Program-made: the position numbers and the translations under genes | DNA from: Arthrobacter agilis | GTDB lineage: Bacteria > Actinomycetota > Actinomycetes > Actinomycetales > Micrococcaceae | Assembly: GCF_002157505.1 (NCBI RefSeq) | Contig: NZ_NFSC01000029.1 | Span: 124,001 to 188,000 of the forward strand | Reading direction: 5' to 3' | DNA: 64,000 nt | In this document: in pieces, positions 42,562 through 52,636 of the stretch | Position numbering within the stretch: the stretch's first letter is position 1 | Layout: every line of letters begins with the position of its first letter | Notes under the pieces: generated by a model | What the model saw: only the letters and a program-made list of their open reading frames with translations | What the model was told of the DNA's origin: nothing | Databases searched by the model: none

Positions 42562-45546
42562 ATGCTCACCGTGCTGATCGCGATGTTCGCGCTGGCACTC
42601 GGGGCGCCTGTTCTCTTTTCCCGGCTCGGCAGGTCGGCGTTCTTCGTCCTGGCTGCAGCACCCGCAGCGGGCTTCGCCTGGCTCCTCCTCCAGCTGCCGG
42701 CGGTCCTGGCATCCGATCAGGAGGCTCTTGCCGGGCCCCGCGCCCCGCCGTCGGTCGTCATCCCCTGGATCCCGACCCTGCAGCTCGAGCTGGCCCTCCG
42801 GCTCGATGCGCTGGCCGCAGTGCTCTGCATCCTGATCCTCGGTGTCGGAGCGCTCGTACTCTTCTACTGCGCGCGCTACTTCAAGAACGACGATCCGGAC
42901 GTGGGTGCGTTCGGCGCGCAGCTGCTGGCCTTCGCGGCGTCCATGGTCGGGCTGGTCACGGCCGATGACCTGATCCTGATGTTCATCTTCTGGGAACTGA
43001 CCACGATCCTGTCCTACCTGCTCATCGGCTACGCGCGCCATCGCCTGTCCGCCCGGCGCTCCGCGCTGCAGGCACTGATCATCACGACCTTCGGCGGCCT
43101 GGCCATGCTCGTGGGCCTCGTGATGCTCGGCCAGGAAGCCGGAACCTACCGGATCTCCGAGATCCTCGCCGGCGCCGGGTCCCTCGTGGGGCGCGGGGCA
43201 CTCGTCGACGTGGCGATCGGGCTGGTGCTGGTCGGAGCCATCACCAAGTCCGCGCTCGTGCCCTTCCACTTCTGGCTGCCCGGCGCCATGGCGGCACCCA
43301 CGCCCGTCAGCGCCTACCTCCACGCCGCGGCGATGGTGAAGGCCGGCGTCTTCCTCGTCGCGCGCTTCGCCCCGGGATTCTCCGACACCGCGCTGTGGTA
43401 TCCCGTGATCTTCCTCCTCGGCATGGCGACGATGCTGCTCGGCGGCTGGCGCGCGCTGCGCCAGTTCGACCTCAAGCTCGTCCTCGCCTACGGGACGGTG
43501 AGCCAGCTCGGATTCCTGACCATGGTGGTCGGACTCGGCGGGCGGGACGGGGCCGTGGCCGGGCTCGGCCTGCTCCTCGCCCACGGCTTCTTCAAGGCGA
43601 CGCTCTTCCTGGTCGTCGGCATCATCGACCACCACTCGGGCACGCGCGACCTTCGCGTGCTGTCCGGAATCGGAGGCTCCTCGCCCGTCCTCTTCGCCGT
43701 CGCGCTGGTGGCCGCGGGGTCCATGGCGGGAGTGCCGCCACTGCTGGGTTTCGTGGCGAAGGAATCGGTGTTCGAGGCCTTCGCGCACCGCGCGGAGGAC
43801 GGCCCCGCCGGGGTGCTCCTGCTCGGCGGGATCGTGCTCGGATCCATCCTGACCTTCGCCTACAGCGCCCGTTTCCTGTGGGGCGCCTTCGCGCTGAAGC
43901 ACGGCGGGCCGCGGACGGCCTTCGAACCGGTCCGGGCCTCCTTCCTGCTGGCACCCGCCGTGCTCACCGTCGCCTCCGTGCTGTTCGGGATCTGGCCGGC
44001 CCCGCTCGACGCCACGATCCAGCCCTACGCCGCGCTCTTCGCCGGCGGAGGCGCACCGCACCTCGCCCTGTGGCACGGACTCAACCTGCCCCTGCTGCTG
44101 TCGGTCGTCACCATCGGGGCCGGCGCTGCGCTGTACCTCCTGCGCATTCCCGTCGAACGGCTGCAGGCCAGGGTGCCGTCCGTGCGGGAGGCCGAGATGG
44201 TCTACCGCTCCACCGTCGGTGTCCTCGACGACGTCGCCGTCTGGGTCACCGGACACACCCAGCGCGGCTCGCTGTCCTTCTACCTTTTCGTCATCCTGGC
44301 CACTGCCGTCGTCACACCGCTGAGCGCCCTTGTCCTGTTCGATGCTCCGCTGCCCTCGGATTTCCGCATCGCGGAGTCCCCGGCGCAGGTGGTCGTCGCG
44401 GCTGTCATCCTGGTGGGCATTCTCGCAGCGCTGCGGGCGGACAAGCGGTTCATGGCCGTCCTGATGGTCGGCATCACCGGCTACGGCATGGCGGTCATCT
44501 ACGCCCTCCACGGTGCGCCCGACCTCGCGCTCACCCAGATGCTCGTCGAGACCATCGTGCTCGTCGCGTTCGTCCTCGCCCTGCGCTCGCTGCCGGCCCG
44601 GCTGTGGAACCGCGAGGAGACCCGGCACCGGCTGCTCCGCGCCGCCCTGGGGATAGCGTTCGGGGGCATCATGGCGATCATCGCGATGTCGGCCATGGCC
44701 TCGAGGAATGCGACACCCATCTCGCTCGCCTACCCCGAGCTGGCGTACACGGACGGCGGGGGCGCCAACGCCGTCAACGTCCTGCTCGTGGACATCCGCG
44801 CGTGGGACACCCTCGGCGAGATCACGGTCCTGGCCACCGCCGCCACCGGAATAGCCAGTCTCATCTTCGTCCGAGGCCGCGGCGACAAGCGGCGCCGGGC
44901 CGACGGCGTGGAGGACGGCTCGGTCGACAGGGGGCAGGAGCCCCTGCACGGACGCGAGCACGCTGCGCGGACACTGGCGGCACGGTTCGCGGCCGTCGCC
45001 CGGGACCCCTGGCTCGTCGCCGGGAGGACCCTCGCGCCCGAACGCCGGTCCATCATCTTCGAGGTCATCACGCGGCTGCTCTTCCACACGATCATCGTGC
45101 TGTCGATCTACCTGCTGATCGCCGGCCACAACCTGCCGGGCGGGGGCTTCGCCGGCGGCCTCATGGCGGGCCTCGCCCTGGCCATCCGCTACCTCGCCGG
45201 AGGGCGGTTCGAGCTCGCCGAGGCCAGCCCGGTCAGTGCCGGTGCCCTGCTGGGCGTCGGACTCGCCATCGTCTCCCTCACGGCGGCAGCGCCGCTGCTG
45301 TTCGGCGGCGAGGTCCTCGAGAGCTACATCCTGGAATTCTGGCTGCCGGTCTTCGGCAACGTGAAGTTCGTGACGTCCACCATCTTCGACATCGGGGTGT
45401 ACATCATCGTCGTGGGCCTCGTCCTGGACGTCCTCCGGAGCCTCGGGTCGGAGATCGACGAGCGCAGCGAGGCCGACAGCCCCGTCGAGGAAGAGGCCGG
45501 ACCTGACGCCCTCGTCCCGCCCGCCATCGAAGGAGTCCGGCCATGA
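42562..45546 (+). CDS. mrpA: Na+/H+ antiporter subunit A with fused MrpB domain
   Basis: This 994-residue polytopic protein of the cation/proton antiporter-3 class is related to NuoL. Core proton-channel regions are in residues ~100-480 (GAITKSALVPFHFWLPGAMAAPTPVSAYLHAAAMVKAG). A DUF4040-type segment lies near 610-690 and a C-terminal MrpB domain near 830-960 (FHTIIVLSIYLLIAGHNLPGGGFAGGLMAGLALAIRYLAGG). No separate mrpB exists; the fusion accounts for it. It is the first of six overlapping genes. The complex exchanges Na+ for H+ in pH and salt stress. Confidence 0.92.
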   Translation: MLTVLIAMFALALGAPVLFSRLGRSAFFVLAAAPAAGFAWLLLQLPAVLASDQEALAGPRAPPSVVIPWIPTLQLELALRLDALAAVLCILILGVGALVLFYCARYFKNDDPDVGAFGAQLLAFAASMVGLVTADDLILMFIFWELTTILSYLLIGYARHRLSARRSALQALIITTFGGLAMLVGLVMLGQEAGTYRISEILAGAGSLVGRGALVDVAIGLVLVGAITKSALVPFHFWLPGAMAAPTPVSAYLHAAAMVKAGVFLVARFAPGFSDTALWYPVIFLLGMATMLLGGWRALRQFDLKLVLAYGTVSQLGFLTMVVGLGGRDGAVAGLGLLLAHGFFKATLFLVVGIIDHHSGTRDLRVLSGIGGSSPVLFAVALVAAGSMAGVPPLLGFVAKESVFEAFAHRAEDGPAGVLLLGGIVLGSILTFAYSARFLWGAFALKHGGPRTAFEPVRASFLLAPAVLTVASVLFGIWPAPLDATIQPYAALFAGGGAPHLALWHGLNLPLLLSVVTIGAGAALYLLRIPVERLQARVPSVREAEMVYRSTVGVLDDVAVWVTGHTQRGSLSFYLFVILATAVVTPLSALVLFDAPLPSDFRIAESPAQVVVAAVILVGILAALRADKRFMAVLMVGITGYGMAVIYALHGAPDLALTQMLVETIVLVAFVLALRSLPARLWNREETRHRLLRAALGIAFGGIMAIIAMSAMASRNATPISLAYPELAYTDGGGANAVNVLLVDIRAWDTLGEITVLATAATGIASLIFVRGRGDKRRRADGVEDGSVDRGQEPLHGREHAARTLAARFAAVARDPWLVAGRTLAPERRSIIFEVITRLLFHTIIVLSIYLLIAGHNLPGGGFAGGLMAGLALAIRYLAGGRFELAEASPVSAGALLGVGLAIVSLTAAAPLLFGGEVLESYILEFWLPVFGNVKFVTSTIFDIGVYIIVVGLVLDVLRSLGSEIDERSEADSPVEEEAGPDALVPPAIEGVRP

Positions 45547-46024
45547 CGGTCAACATCACGCTCATCGTGCTCATGGCCGCCCTGTTCGCCGCCGGGATCT
45601 ACCTGCTGCTCGAACGCAGCCTGACGCGCGTGCTCCTCGGCCTGATCCTCGTGGGGAACGGGGCCAACATCCTCATCCTGGCCATGAGCGGAGGCGGCGG
45701 GAAGTCCCCCCTCTACGTGACGGGGACAGCGGCGGAGGACTACACCGACAGCCTGCCGCAAGCCCTGATCCTCACGGCGATCGTCATCACGTTCGCCGTC
45801 ACCGCGTTCATGCTCGGCATCATCTACCGGTCGTGGGTGCTGGGCCGGGAGGACGACGTCCAGGACGATCCGGAGGACCGCCGCGTCGCCGACCAGGACA
45901 GCTACGACTACGAGGACGATGCCGACATCGCCGCAGATACCTCCGAATTCCCCGGCGACGACGACGAAGGCCTGGCGGGCGGGCACGACGACGCCGGCCG
46001 CACCGCCGGTGCCGGGGGTGCGCG

Positions 46025-46028
<4 letters not shown>
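45543..46028 (+). CDS. mrpC: Na+/H+ antiporter subunit C
   Basis: This 161-residue NuoK-like subunit has three helices, with LERSLTRVLLGLILVGNGANILILAMSG and the conserved DSLPQALILTAIVITFAVTAFMLG. The usual family length is ~110-125; an acidic, Asp/Glu-rich tail of about 50 residues (DDVQDDPEDRR...YEDDADIA) is added. It overlaps mrpA (ATGA) and mrpD (GTGA). Confidence 0.92.
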
Positions 46029-47631
<1,603 letters not shown>

Positions 47632-47635
<4 letters not shown>

Positions 47636-48177
47636 TCCGCCAGCGCATACCGCTCATCACCGAGCTTCCCCTCGTCATCTGGCTCGTCCTCGTCTGGGGT
47701 GCCCTCTGGCAGGACTTCGGCCCGGGCAATCTCGTCTTCGGGGCCCTCATCGCCTACGCCGTGGTGAATGTCTTCTACCTGCCGCCCGTAGAACTGACGG
47801 GCCGCTTCAACGTGCTGTGGCTGGTGCCGTTCCTCGGCCGGTTCCTGTACGAACTCGTCACGGCCAGCCTGCAGGTGTTCTGGCTCGCCGTGAGCAAGGG
47901 GCCGTCGCTGCGGAGCGCCGTCGTCGCCGTGAAGCTGCGCAGCTCCTCCGACTTCCTCGTCACCGCCACGGGCCACGCGATCTCCCTCATCCCCGGGTCC
48001 CTCGTGCTCGAGGTGGACCGTTCGACGTCGACGCTCTACCTGCATTGCCTGAACGTGGTGGACGACGCGGGCGCCGACGCGATCCGCCGGAACGTCCGTA
48101 CGACGGAAGCGTGGCTGATCCGGATCATGGGAAGCAGCACCGACCTGGCGGCACTCCGGACCGAGGAGGCACGATGA
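47632..48177 (+). CDS. mrpE: Na+/H+ antiporter subunit E
   Basis: This 181-residue MrpE has paired N-terminal helices (LPLVIWLVLVWGALWQDFGPGNLVFGALIAYAVVNVFYLPP). The cytoplasmic part GHAISLIPGSLVLEVDRSTSTLYLHCLNVVDDAGADAIRRNVRTTEAWLIRIMG is diagnostic. GTGA overlap with mrpD and ATGA overlap with mrpF keep it within the operon. Confidence 0.92.
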
Positions 48178-48431
48178 CGGCCGTCGCCTATGTCGTCGGA
48201 GGAATACTTGCCGCCGGGGCCGTCCTGGCGCTGTACCGGGCCGTGCAGGGTCCATCGATCCTCGACCGTGTCCTCGCACTCGACGTCGTCCTCGCCATCA
48301 TCGGCGCGGCACTGGTGCTGAACATGGTCGTGAACCGGCACCTCGACAACCTGATCCTCCTCGTCGCGATCTCGCTGATCGGGTTCGTCGGTTCGGTGAC
48401 TGTGGCCCGCTTCGTCACGGACAGGAAGTAG
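48174..48431 (+). CDS. mrpF: Na+/H+ antiporter subunit F
   Basis: This 85-residue MrpF has three helices. The conserved RAVQGPSILDRVLALDVVLAIIGAALVLNMVV includes the family Asp, and VAISLIGFVGSVTVARFVTDRK ends the protein. It overlaps mrpE and precedes mrpG by four bases. Confidence 0.93.
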   Translation: MTAVAYVVGGILAAGAVLALYRAVQGPSILDRVLALDVVLAIIGAALVLNMVVNRHLDNLILLVAISLIGFVGSVTVARFVTDRK

Positions 48432-48435
48432 CGCC

Positions 48436-48834
48436 GTGACCGACGTCGTCGTCTCCGTCCTCCTGATCGCCGGTGCGCTCCTGTCCCTCGCCGCGGGCAT
48501 CGGCCTGGTGCGCTTCCCGGATCTGCTCTCGCGCATGCACGCCGCGACCAAGCCGCAGGTCCTCGGGCTCCTGCTCTTCCTGCTGGCGCTCGCGGTCGAG
48601 TCCGGGAGCTGGGTGCTGGTGCCGCTGCTGGTGCTGTGCTGGGTGTTCCAGCTGCTGACGAGCCCCGTCTCGGCGCACATGGTCGGCCGTGCCGGATACC
48701 GCACCCGGCACCTCCGGCGCGATCTGCTCACGCTGGACGAACTTGACGACGTCGTGGTGCGGGCGGCGGACGACAGTGACGGGCCTGCGCGGCCGGATCT
48801 CGGTAGCGGGCGGGGAGCCGGCGGGGGGACCTGA
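48436..48834 (+). CDS. mrpG: Na+/H+ antiporter subunit G
   Basis: This 132-residue MrpG has the signature SLAAGIGLVRFPDLLSRMHAATKPQVLGLLLFLLALAVESG and LLTSPVSAHMVGRAGYR. It starts at GTG. The C-terminal ~45 residues are a hydrophilic extension. It is the last gene of the mrpACDEFG operon, which therefore supplies all seven Mrp functions in six genes. Confidence 0.92.
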   Translation: MTDVVVSVLLIAGALLSLAAGIGLVRFPDLLSRMHAATKPQVLGLLLFLLALAVESGSWVLVPLLVLCWVFQLLTSPVSAHMVGRAGYRTRHLRRDLLTLDELDDVVVRAADDSDGPARPDLGSGRGAGGGT

Positions 48835-48940
48835 GGACACAGTCGTCTCCGGCGGTGCACCGGCCTGCGTCCGTTGTCCAGCGGATCCCTGGAAGCCCGG
48901 GTACGCGCGACAGCTACAGGGCTGCGGCAGGATGAGGTGC

Positions 48941-49378
48941 ATGCGAAGCGGGCAAGCGATCCTGCGCGGAGTGGCCGTCGTAACGGCGGTGGGTGGATTC
49001 GTCATGGACCTCAACCGCACCCATATGTTCAACCCGCAGTGGACGCCGCACGCCAAGTTCCACGACGCCCAGACCATCGTCCTCGGAGCGCTGCTCGGTG
49101 GCAGCAGCCTCGGACTCCTGGTCCGGCAGGCGCCATCCCCGCAGGTGCGGGCCCCGGCACTCGCCGCCGTGCTGTCGGCATTCTTCTGGATCGCTCTGGA
49201 ACTCAGTTTCCTCTTCCCCGGTGCTCGGGGCCTCGAGGCCGAGGTCCCCTCCCTCGTGCCGAGGATCAGGGGTGTCTGGATCAACGAACGATTCGCCAGC
49301 GTCCTCATGCTGCTCTGCATCGCCGTCGGTTACCTGCTCGAGCGCGGCGCTGCACGGGACTCGTCGGCCCGCTCCTGA
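48941..49378 (+). CDS. DUF6640-like membrane protein
   Basis: This 145-residue protein has about four helices. The block MDLNRTHMFNPQWTPHAKFHDAQTIVLGALLGG matches the DUF6640 pattern (N-x-T-H-x-F-N-P-x-W-x-x-H-A-x-F-H), with several conserved His and Asn that may bind a metal or substrate. Function unknown. ATG 48932 is an alternative start; both have weak ribosome sites. It is not part of the Mrp operon by spacing (~106 bases). Confidence 0.7.
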   Translation: MRSGQAILRGVAVVTAVGGFVMDLNRTHMFNPQWTPHAKFHDAQTIVLGALLGGSSLGLLVRQAPSPQVRAPALAAVLSAFFWIALELSFLFPGARGLEAEVPSLVPRIRGVWINERFASVLMLLCIAVGYLLERGAARDSSARS

Positions 49379-49486
49379 TCCTTCGTGCGCGATCCGACGG
49401 GCCGCGAGGATCGCCGCAGACCCGGTTCCGGACTTCGACGTCGTCCCTCTCCGGCCTCGGCTGGCCACGTTCCGGCGCCGGACGGT

Positions 49487-49496
49487 AAGCTTGCTT
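49487..49496. promoter_or_regulatory. Palindromic element AAGCTTGCTT upstream of the receiver gene
   Basis: This is the exact reverse complement of the AAGCAAGCTT core at 8199-8208. It lies 22 bases before the receiver start codon. Confidence 0.3.
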
Positions 49497-49517
49497 CGAA
49501 TCGAGGAGCGATGACAT

Positions 49518-49916
49518 TTGGGGCTGGTTTCGGAGTTGGATGTGCGGCAGCGTATCGCCGTGGTGATTGAGGACGACGCCGACATCCGTCAGTTGCTCGT
49601 CATCATCCTGTCCTCGAGGGCCTTCGAGGTGCACGAGGCCGTCACGGGTGCCGAGGGACAGCGCCTCCTGGACACCGTGGATCCCTCACTCGTCACCCTG
49701 GACCTGAATCTTCCGGACATCGACGGAATCGACCTCTGCGCCCGGCTTCGGGGGACTTCGGATGCGCACATCCTGACGATCTCCGCACGGCCCCCACAAC
49801 TCACCGAGGAACAGTGCCTCGCGGCCGGATCGGACCATTTCATGGCGAAGCCCTTCAGCCCACGCCTCCTCGGTGCATACCTGGACGGTGTGTTCCCGCG
49901 CGAGGGTGCCGCCTAG
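49518..49916 (+). CDS. Stand-alone response regulator receiver protein
   Basis: This 132-residue CheY-like receiver has an acidic pocket in AVVIEDDADIRQ, phospho-acceptor Asp in LVTLDLNLPDIDGIDL, a Thr/Ser in ILTISARPP and Lys in HFMAKPFSPRLLG. There is no output domain. It starts at TTG; alternatives lie a few codons downstream. No kinase is adjacent, so its partner is unknown; the MASE1 kinase at 4.9 kb is the only one in the window. Confidence 0.82.
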   Translation: MGLVSELDVRQRIAVVIEDDADIRQLLVIILSSRAFEVHEAVTGAEGQRLLDTVDPSLVTLDLNLPDIDGIDLCARLRGTSDAHILTISARPPQLTEEQCLAAGSDHFMAKPFSPRLLGAYLDGVFPREGAA

Positions 49917-49926
49917 GCGCATCGAT

Positions 49927-49947
49927 CCACCGGTCATGGTCCGGTGG
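49927..49947 (+). terminator. Possible hairpin terminator after the receiver gene
   Basis: 7-bp arms CCACCGG and CCGGTGG surround a 7-base loop, 11 bases after the receiver stop codon. It is weak but correctly placed between convergent genes. Confidence 0.45.
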
Positions 49948-50057
49948 GCGGGGTGCCGCCCGCGGGGTCCTCTAGGCCGAGGGTCCGGTGAGCGGGGTGC
50001 CGGCCCGCGGGGGAGCTTTCGCGGCGAGCCGCCGGGCGGGCAGCGCCAGGCGGAGGG

Positions 50058-50969
50058 CTAGGCGGAGCGCTTGGTGGGCGAGATGACCCGGATGACCGCC
50101 GAGTCGTCCGCAGCGGCCAGGCCCTGTGCCTGACCGAGCAGGTAGAGCTGTTCCGCGGCCGCGGCCACGGGAGCGGCCATTCCGGCGGCCCGGGTCGCCT
50201 TTCCCACGATGCCCATGTCCTTGACGAAGATGTCGAGGCGGCTGAGGACCTCGGCTCCCTCGTCCGAATAGGCCTCGAGCATTCGGGGCCCCCGATTCGA
50301 GAGCATGAAGGACCCGGCTGCGCCGGCTTCGAGGGCGGCGAGGGTCCGGGCCGGATCGAGTCCGAGGGCGTCCGCGAGGGCCATCGCCTCGGCTGCGGCC
50401 GCGATGTGCACGCCGCACAGCAGCTGGTTGACGGTCTTGAGGGCCTGACCGTCCCCGGGCTTGTCCCCGACCACCGTCAGGGTGGATGCCAGGAGCTCGA
50501 GCACGGGCCGAGCCAATTCCAGGGCAGCAGGGTCGGCTCCCACGACGATCAGGAGGTCGCCCTCGCCGGCGCGCTTCGGGCCGCCCGAGAGCGGTGCGTC
50601 GACCAGTGCGACACCGTACCCCGCGAGCCGCTCCACGGTTGCCGGCACGGCGTCGGTCCCCACGGTGCTGGTGAGGATGACGACGGCGCCTTCCCGCAGC
50701 ACGGGAGCCACTCCCTTGTCGCCGAACAGGACGTCATCGAGCTGTTCGCCGTTGCGTACGGCGAGCAGGAGCGCGTCGGTGCCGGTCGCTGCCTCCTGGG
50801 CGGAGGAGAAGGTGCGGATTCCCGCCTCCCGGGCCAGCGCGAGCCTCGGCTCGGCGATGTCGAAGCCGTGGACCGTGAGGCCTGTGGCCAGGCGGGTGGC
50901 CATCGGCAGACCCATGGCGCCGAGGCCGAGGACTGTGACGGAGTAGCTGTCGGTCATGGGTATCGCCAT
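50058..50969 (-). CDS. ltnD: LtnD-like 2-hydroxyacid (L-threonate/hydroxyisobutyrate-type) dehydrogenase
   Basis: This 303-residue beta-hydroxyacid dehydrogenase has NAD site VLGLGAMGLPMATRLA (residues 13-28). The substrate loop DAPLSGGPKRAGEGDL and catalytic-Lys stretch GDGQALKTVNQLLCGVHIAAAAEAMALADALGLD are also clear. By context (DUF1537 kinase next to it) it is probably an L-threonate or D-erythronate dehydrogenase giving the 2-oxo-tetronate; 3-hydroxyisobutyrate dehydrogenase is the alternative. ATG 50957 (MTDSYS) may be the true start. It is the last gene of the left C4 operon. Confidence 0.78.
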   Translation of the reverse strand: MAIPMTDSYSVTVLGLGAMGLPMATRLATGLTVHGFDIAEPRLALAREAGIRTFSSAQEAATGTDALLLAVRNGEQLDDVLFGDKGVAPVLREGAVVILTSTVGTDAVPATVERLAGYGVALVDAPLSGGPKRAGEGDLLIVVGADPAALELARPVLELLASTLTVVGDKPGDGQALKTVNQLLCGVHIAAAAEAMALADALGLDPARTLAALEAGAAGSFMLSNRGPRMLEAYSDEGAEVLSRLDIFVKDMGIVGKATRAAGMAAPVAAAAEQLYLLGQAQGLAAADDSAVIRVISPTKRSA

Positions 50970-50985
50970 CCAATGCTAGTGCGGG

Positions 50986-51042
50986 TGCTGTCTGGGGGTG
51001 CTGTCTGGGGGTGCTGCCTGAGGGTGCTGCCTGGGGGTGCTG
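50986..51042 (+). repeat. 13-bp tandem repeat between kinase and dehydrogenase genes
   Basis: Four complete units with 13-base period (TGCTGTCTGGGGG with variants CCTG and GAGGG) and a partial fifth fill 57 of the 74 bases between the two coding regions. On the mRNA strand the unit reads CCCCCAGACAGCA. No known repeat family is recognised. Confidence 0.7.
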
Positions 51043-51043
51043 G

Positions 51044-52528
51044 TCAGAAGGTGGCGCTGAGCTTCCTGGTGACCTGGGCGAGGGAGGAATCGTCTCCCAC
51101 GTTGCCGGCGAAGACGACGTACGGGATGCCCTTGGCGGGTCCGTCCACCGGCTCCCACAGGCTCACGATCCCCGGGAGCATCGGCCCCCGGACGACTGCC
51201 CGCCTGATCTGCAGCCCGTGCGCGGCCACGTCGGAGGAGGTGATGCCCCCCTTGGCGATCACGAAGCGGGGCGGGAAGATCTTCAGCGAACGGTTCACGA
51301 CGGCGACGACCGCGGCGGAGACGGTCCGCGCGATCCGAAGGCTGGCGGCCGCATCGCTGGTCCGAACGAGCAGGCGGCTCGTATGCAGGATGACGTCGCC
51401 CTCCGCGAGGCGTGCCACGACCTCCTCGACGATCCCGTCGAGGTGGCGGGCCGCGCGATCATCGAGGAGTTGCTCGACGTCGATCTCGATGATGTGCGCC
51501 CGCTGGTGCTGCTCGGTGAGGATGCGGAGTTGCCGGGTCGTGACCCCGACGTGCGAGCCGACCACGATCAGCCCGCCGGCAGTCGACGGCTCGTTGCCGG
51601 CATAGGCCTCGTCCCCGGTCAGTTCGGCCCGGATGTCCTGCCCGATCCGGGCCCGCATGAAGGGCGGTCCCACCCGGTACAGCAGCTTCTTGCCGCGGCG
51701 TTCCGCTTCGTCCAGGCCGAGCGCCAGGGCGCGCAGGTCGTTCTCCGTCACGATGTCGGCGACGATCGGTGTGGCATGCGTGGCCGTGCCGATGGCGTCC
51801 GCGATGGCCTTCGCCGATGCTGCCGGGCCACCGCCCGCGCTGCCTGCGCGGATGATGCCGAGGTCCAGCACGATCACGGAGTCCGCCGGGACCCGTCCGG
51901 CGCTCTTCTCCTCCACGTATTTGGCGAGCGAGGCATTGCGGTAGCCGAAGGTGGCGTCCTGGGCGAACTCGGTGTCGGACACCGGGACGAGCTGACCCGC
52001 GCCGGCGTCGGGCGCCCGCACGTAGTGCACCCCGCCGATGGTGACGCGCCCGGCATCGGGGAAGGCCGGGACGATGACGACGCCGTCGGTCGTTTCCCCC
52101 GTGGCATCGAGGACGGTGGCGGCGATGGTGTCGGGCTCGAGGGGGTAATGCCCGCGCAGGGTGGAGTCCGACCGGCTGACGAAGCTGACATGGATCCCCG
52201 CCGCCTCGGCGGCTGCTGCTGCGGCCAGTGCGTTCCGGACGATCTCCTCGTTCCGTGCTGCCGCCTCCGGCGCGTCGAGGCTCCGGGTGTTCGTGAGCAC
52301 GTAGACCGCAGGCTTTCCCTGCCGAAAGGCCCAGGAGAAGTCCTCGGCATCCCAGCGCGTCAGGACCGGTAGGTCCGCCACGGACTGCGTCCCGGTCGGG
52401 TCGTCGTCGAGGACGACGAAGATCCGGGGCAGGTCCTGTTGCGACGCCTGGACTGCCGTTGCCACCTCCCGTGCGGATATCGGCAGCTCTGCCGGGTAGC
52501 CGGACAGGAGGTCGGATTCGGTGGGCAT
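51044..52528 (-). CDS. Four-carbon acid sugar kinase (DUF1537 family)
   Basis: This 494-residue kinase has the N-terminal substrate domain motif VVLDDDPTGTQSVADLPVL with Asp-rich DDDPTGTQ and VSRSDSTLRGHYPLE. The C-terminal nucleotide domain includes FVIAKGGITSSDVAAHGL and PGIVSLWEPVDGPAKGIPYVVFAGNVG. DUF1537 enzymes phosphorylate 3-oxo- or 2-oxo-tetronates, or D-threonate/erythronate, at C4. The exact substrate is not readable. The ATG follows GGAG. A downstream OtnC-type decarboxylating aldolase or PdxA2 is not found in the locus. Confidence 0.85.
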   Translation of the reverse strand: MPTESDLLSGYPAELPISAREVATAVQASQQDLPRIFVVLDDDPTGTQSVADLPVLTRWDAEDFSWAFRQGKPAVYVLTNTRSLDAPEAAARNEEIVRNALAAAAAAEAAGIHVSFVSRSDSTLRGHYPLEPDTIAATVLDATGETTDGVVIVPAFPDAGRVTIGGVHYVRAPDAGAGQLVPVSDTEFAQDATFGYRNASLAKYVEEKSAGRVPADSVIVLDLGIIRAGSAGGGPAASAKAIADAIGTATHATPIVADIVTENDLRALALGLDEAERRGKKLLYRVGPPFMRARIGQDIRAELTGDEAYAGNEPSTAGGLIVVGSHVGVTTRQLRILTEQHQRAHIIEIDVEQLLDDRAARHLDGIVEEVVARLAEGDVILHTSRLLVRTSDAAASLRIARTVSAAVVAVVNRSLKIFPPRFVIAKGGITSSDVAAHGLQIRRAVVRGPMLPGIVSLWEPVDGPAKGIPYVVFAGNVGDDSSLAQVTRKLSATF

Positions 52529-52636
52529 GCAACACTCCGTCGTGTGGTCAGGCGAAAGCCTGGGTCTTCGGTTCCGGGGACGGAATCGACGGCGGCGGGT
52601 GGGGGAACCGCGCCGCCGCCGTCGATCCGATGGCCG

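Noticed and set aside
42385-45129. 914-residue open frame on the minus strand
   Set aside because: It is antisense to mrpA and low-complexity (Gln/Asp/Glu/His/Gly), a mirror of the codon bias of a membrane protein gene.
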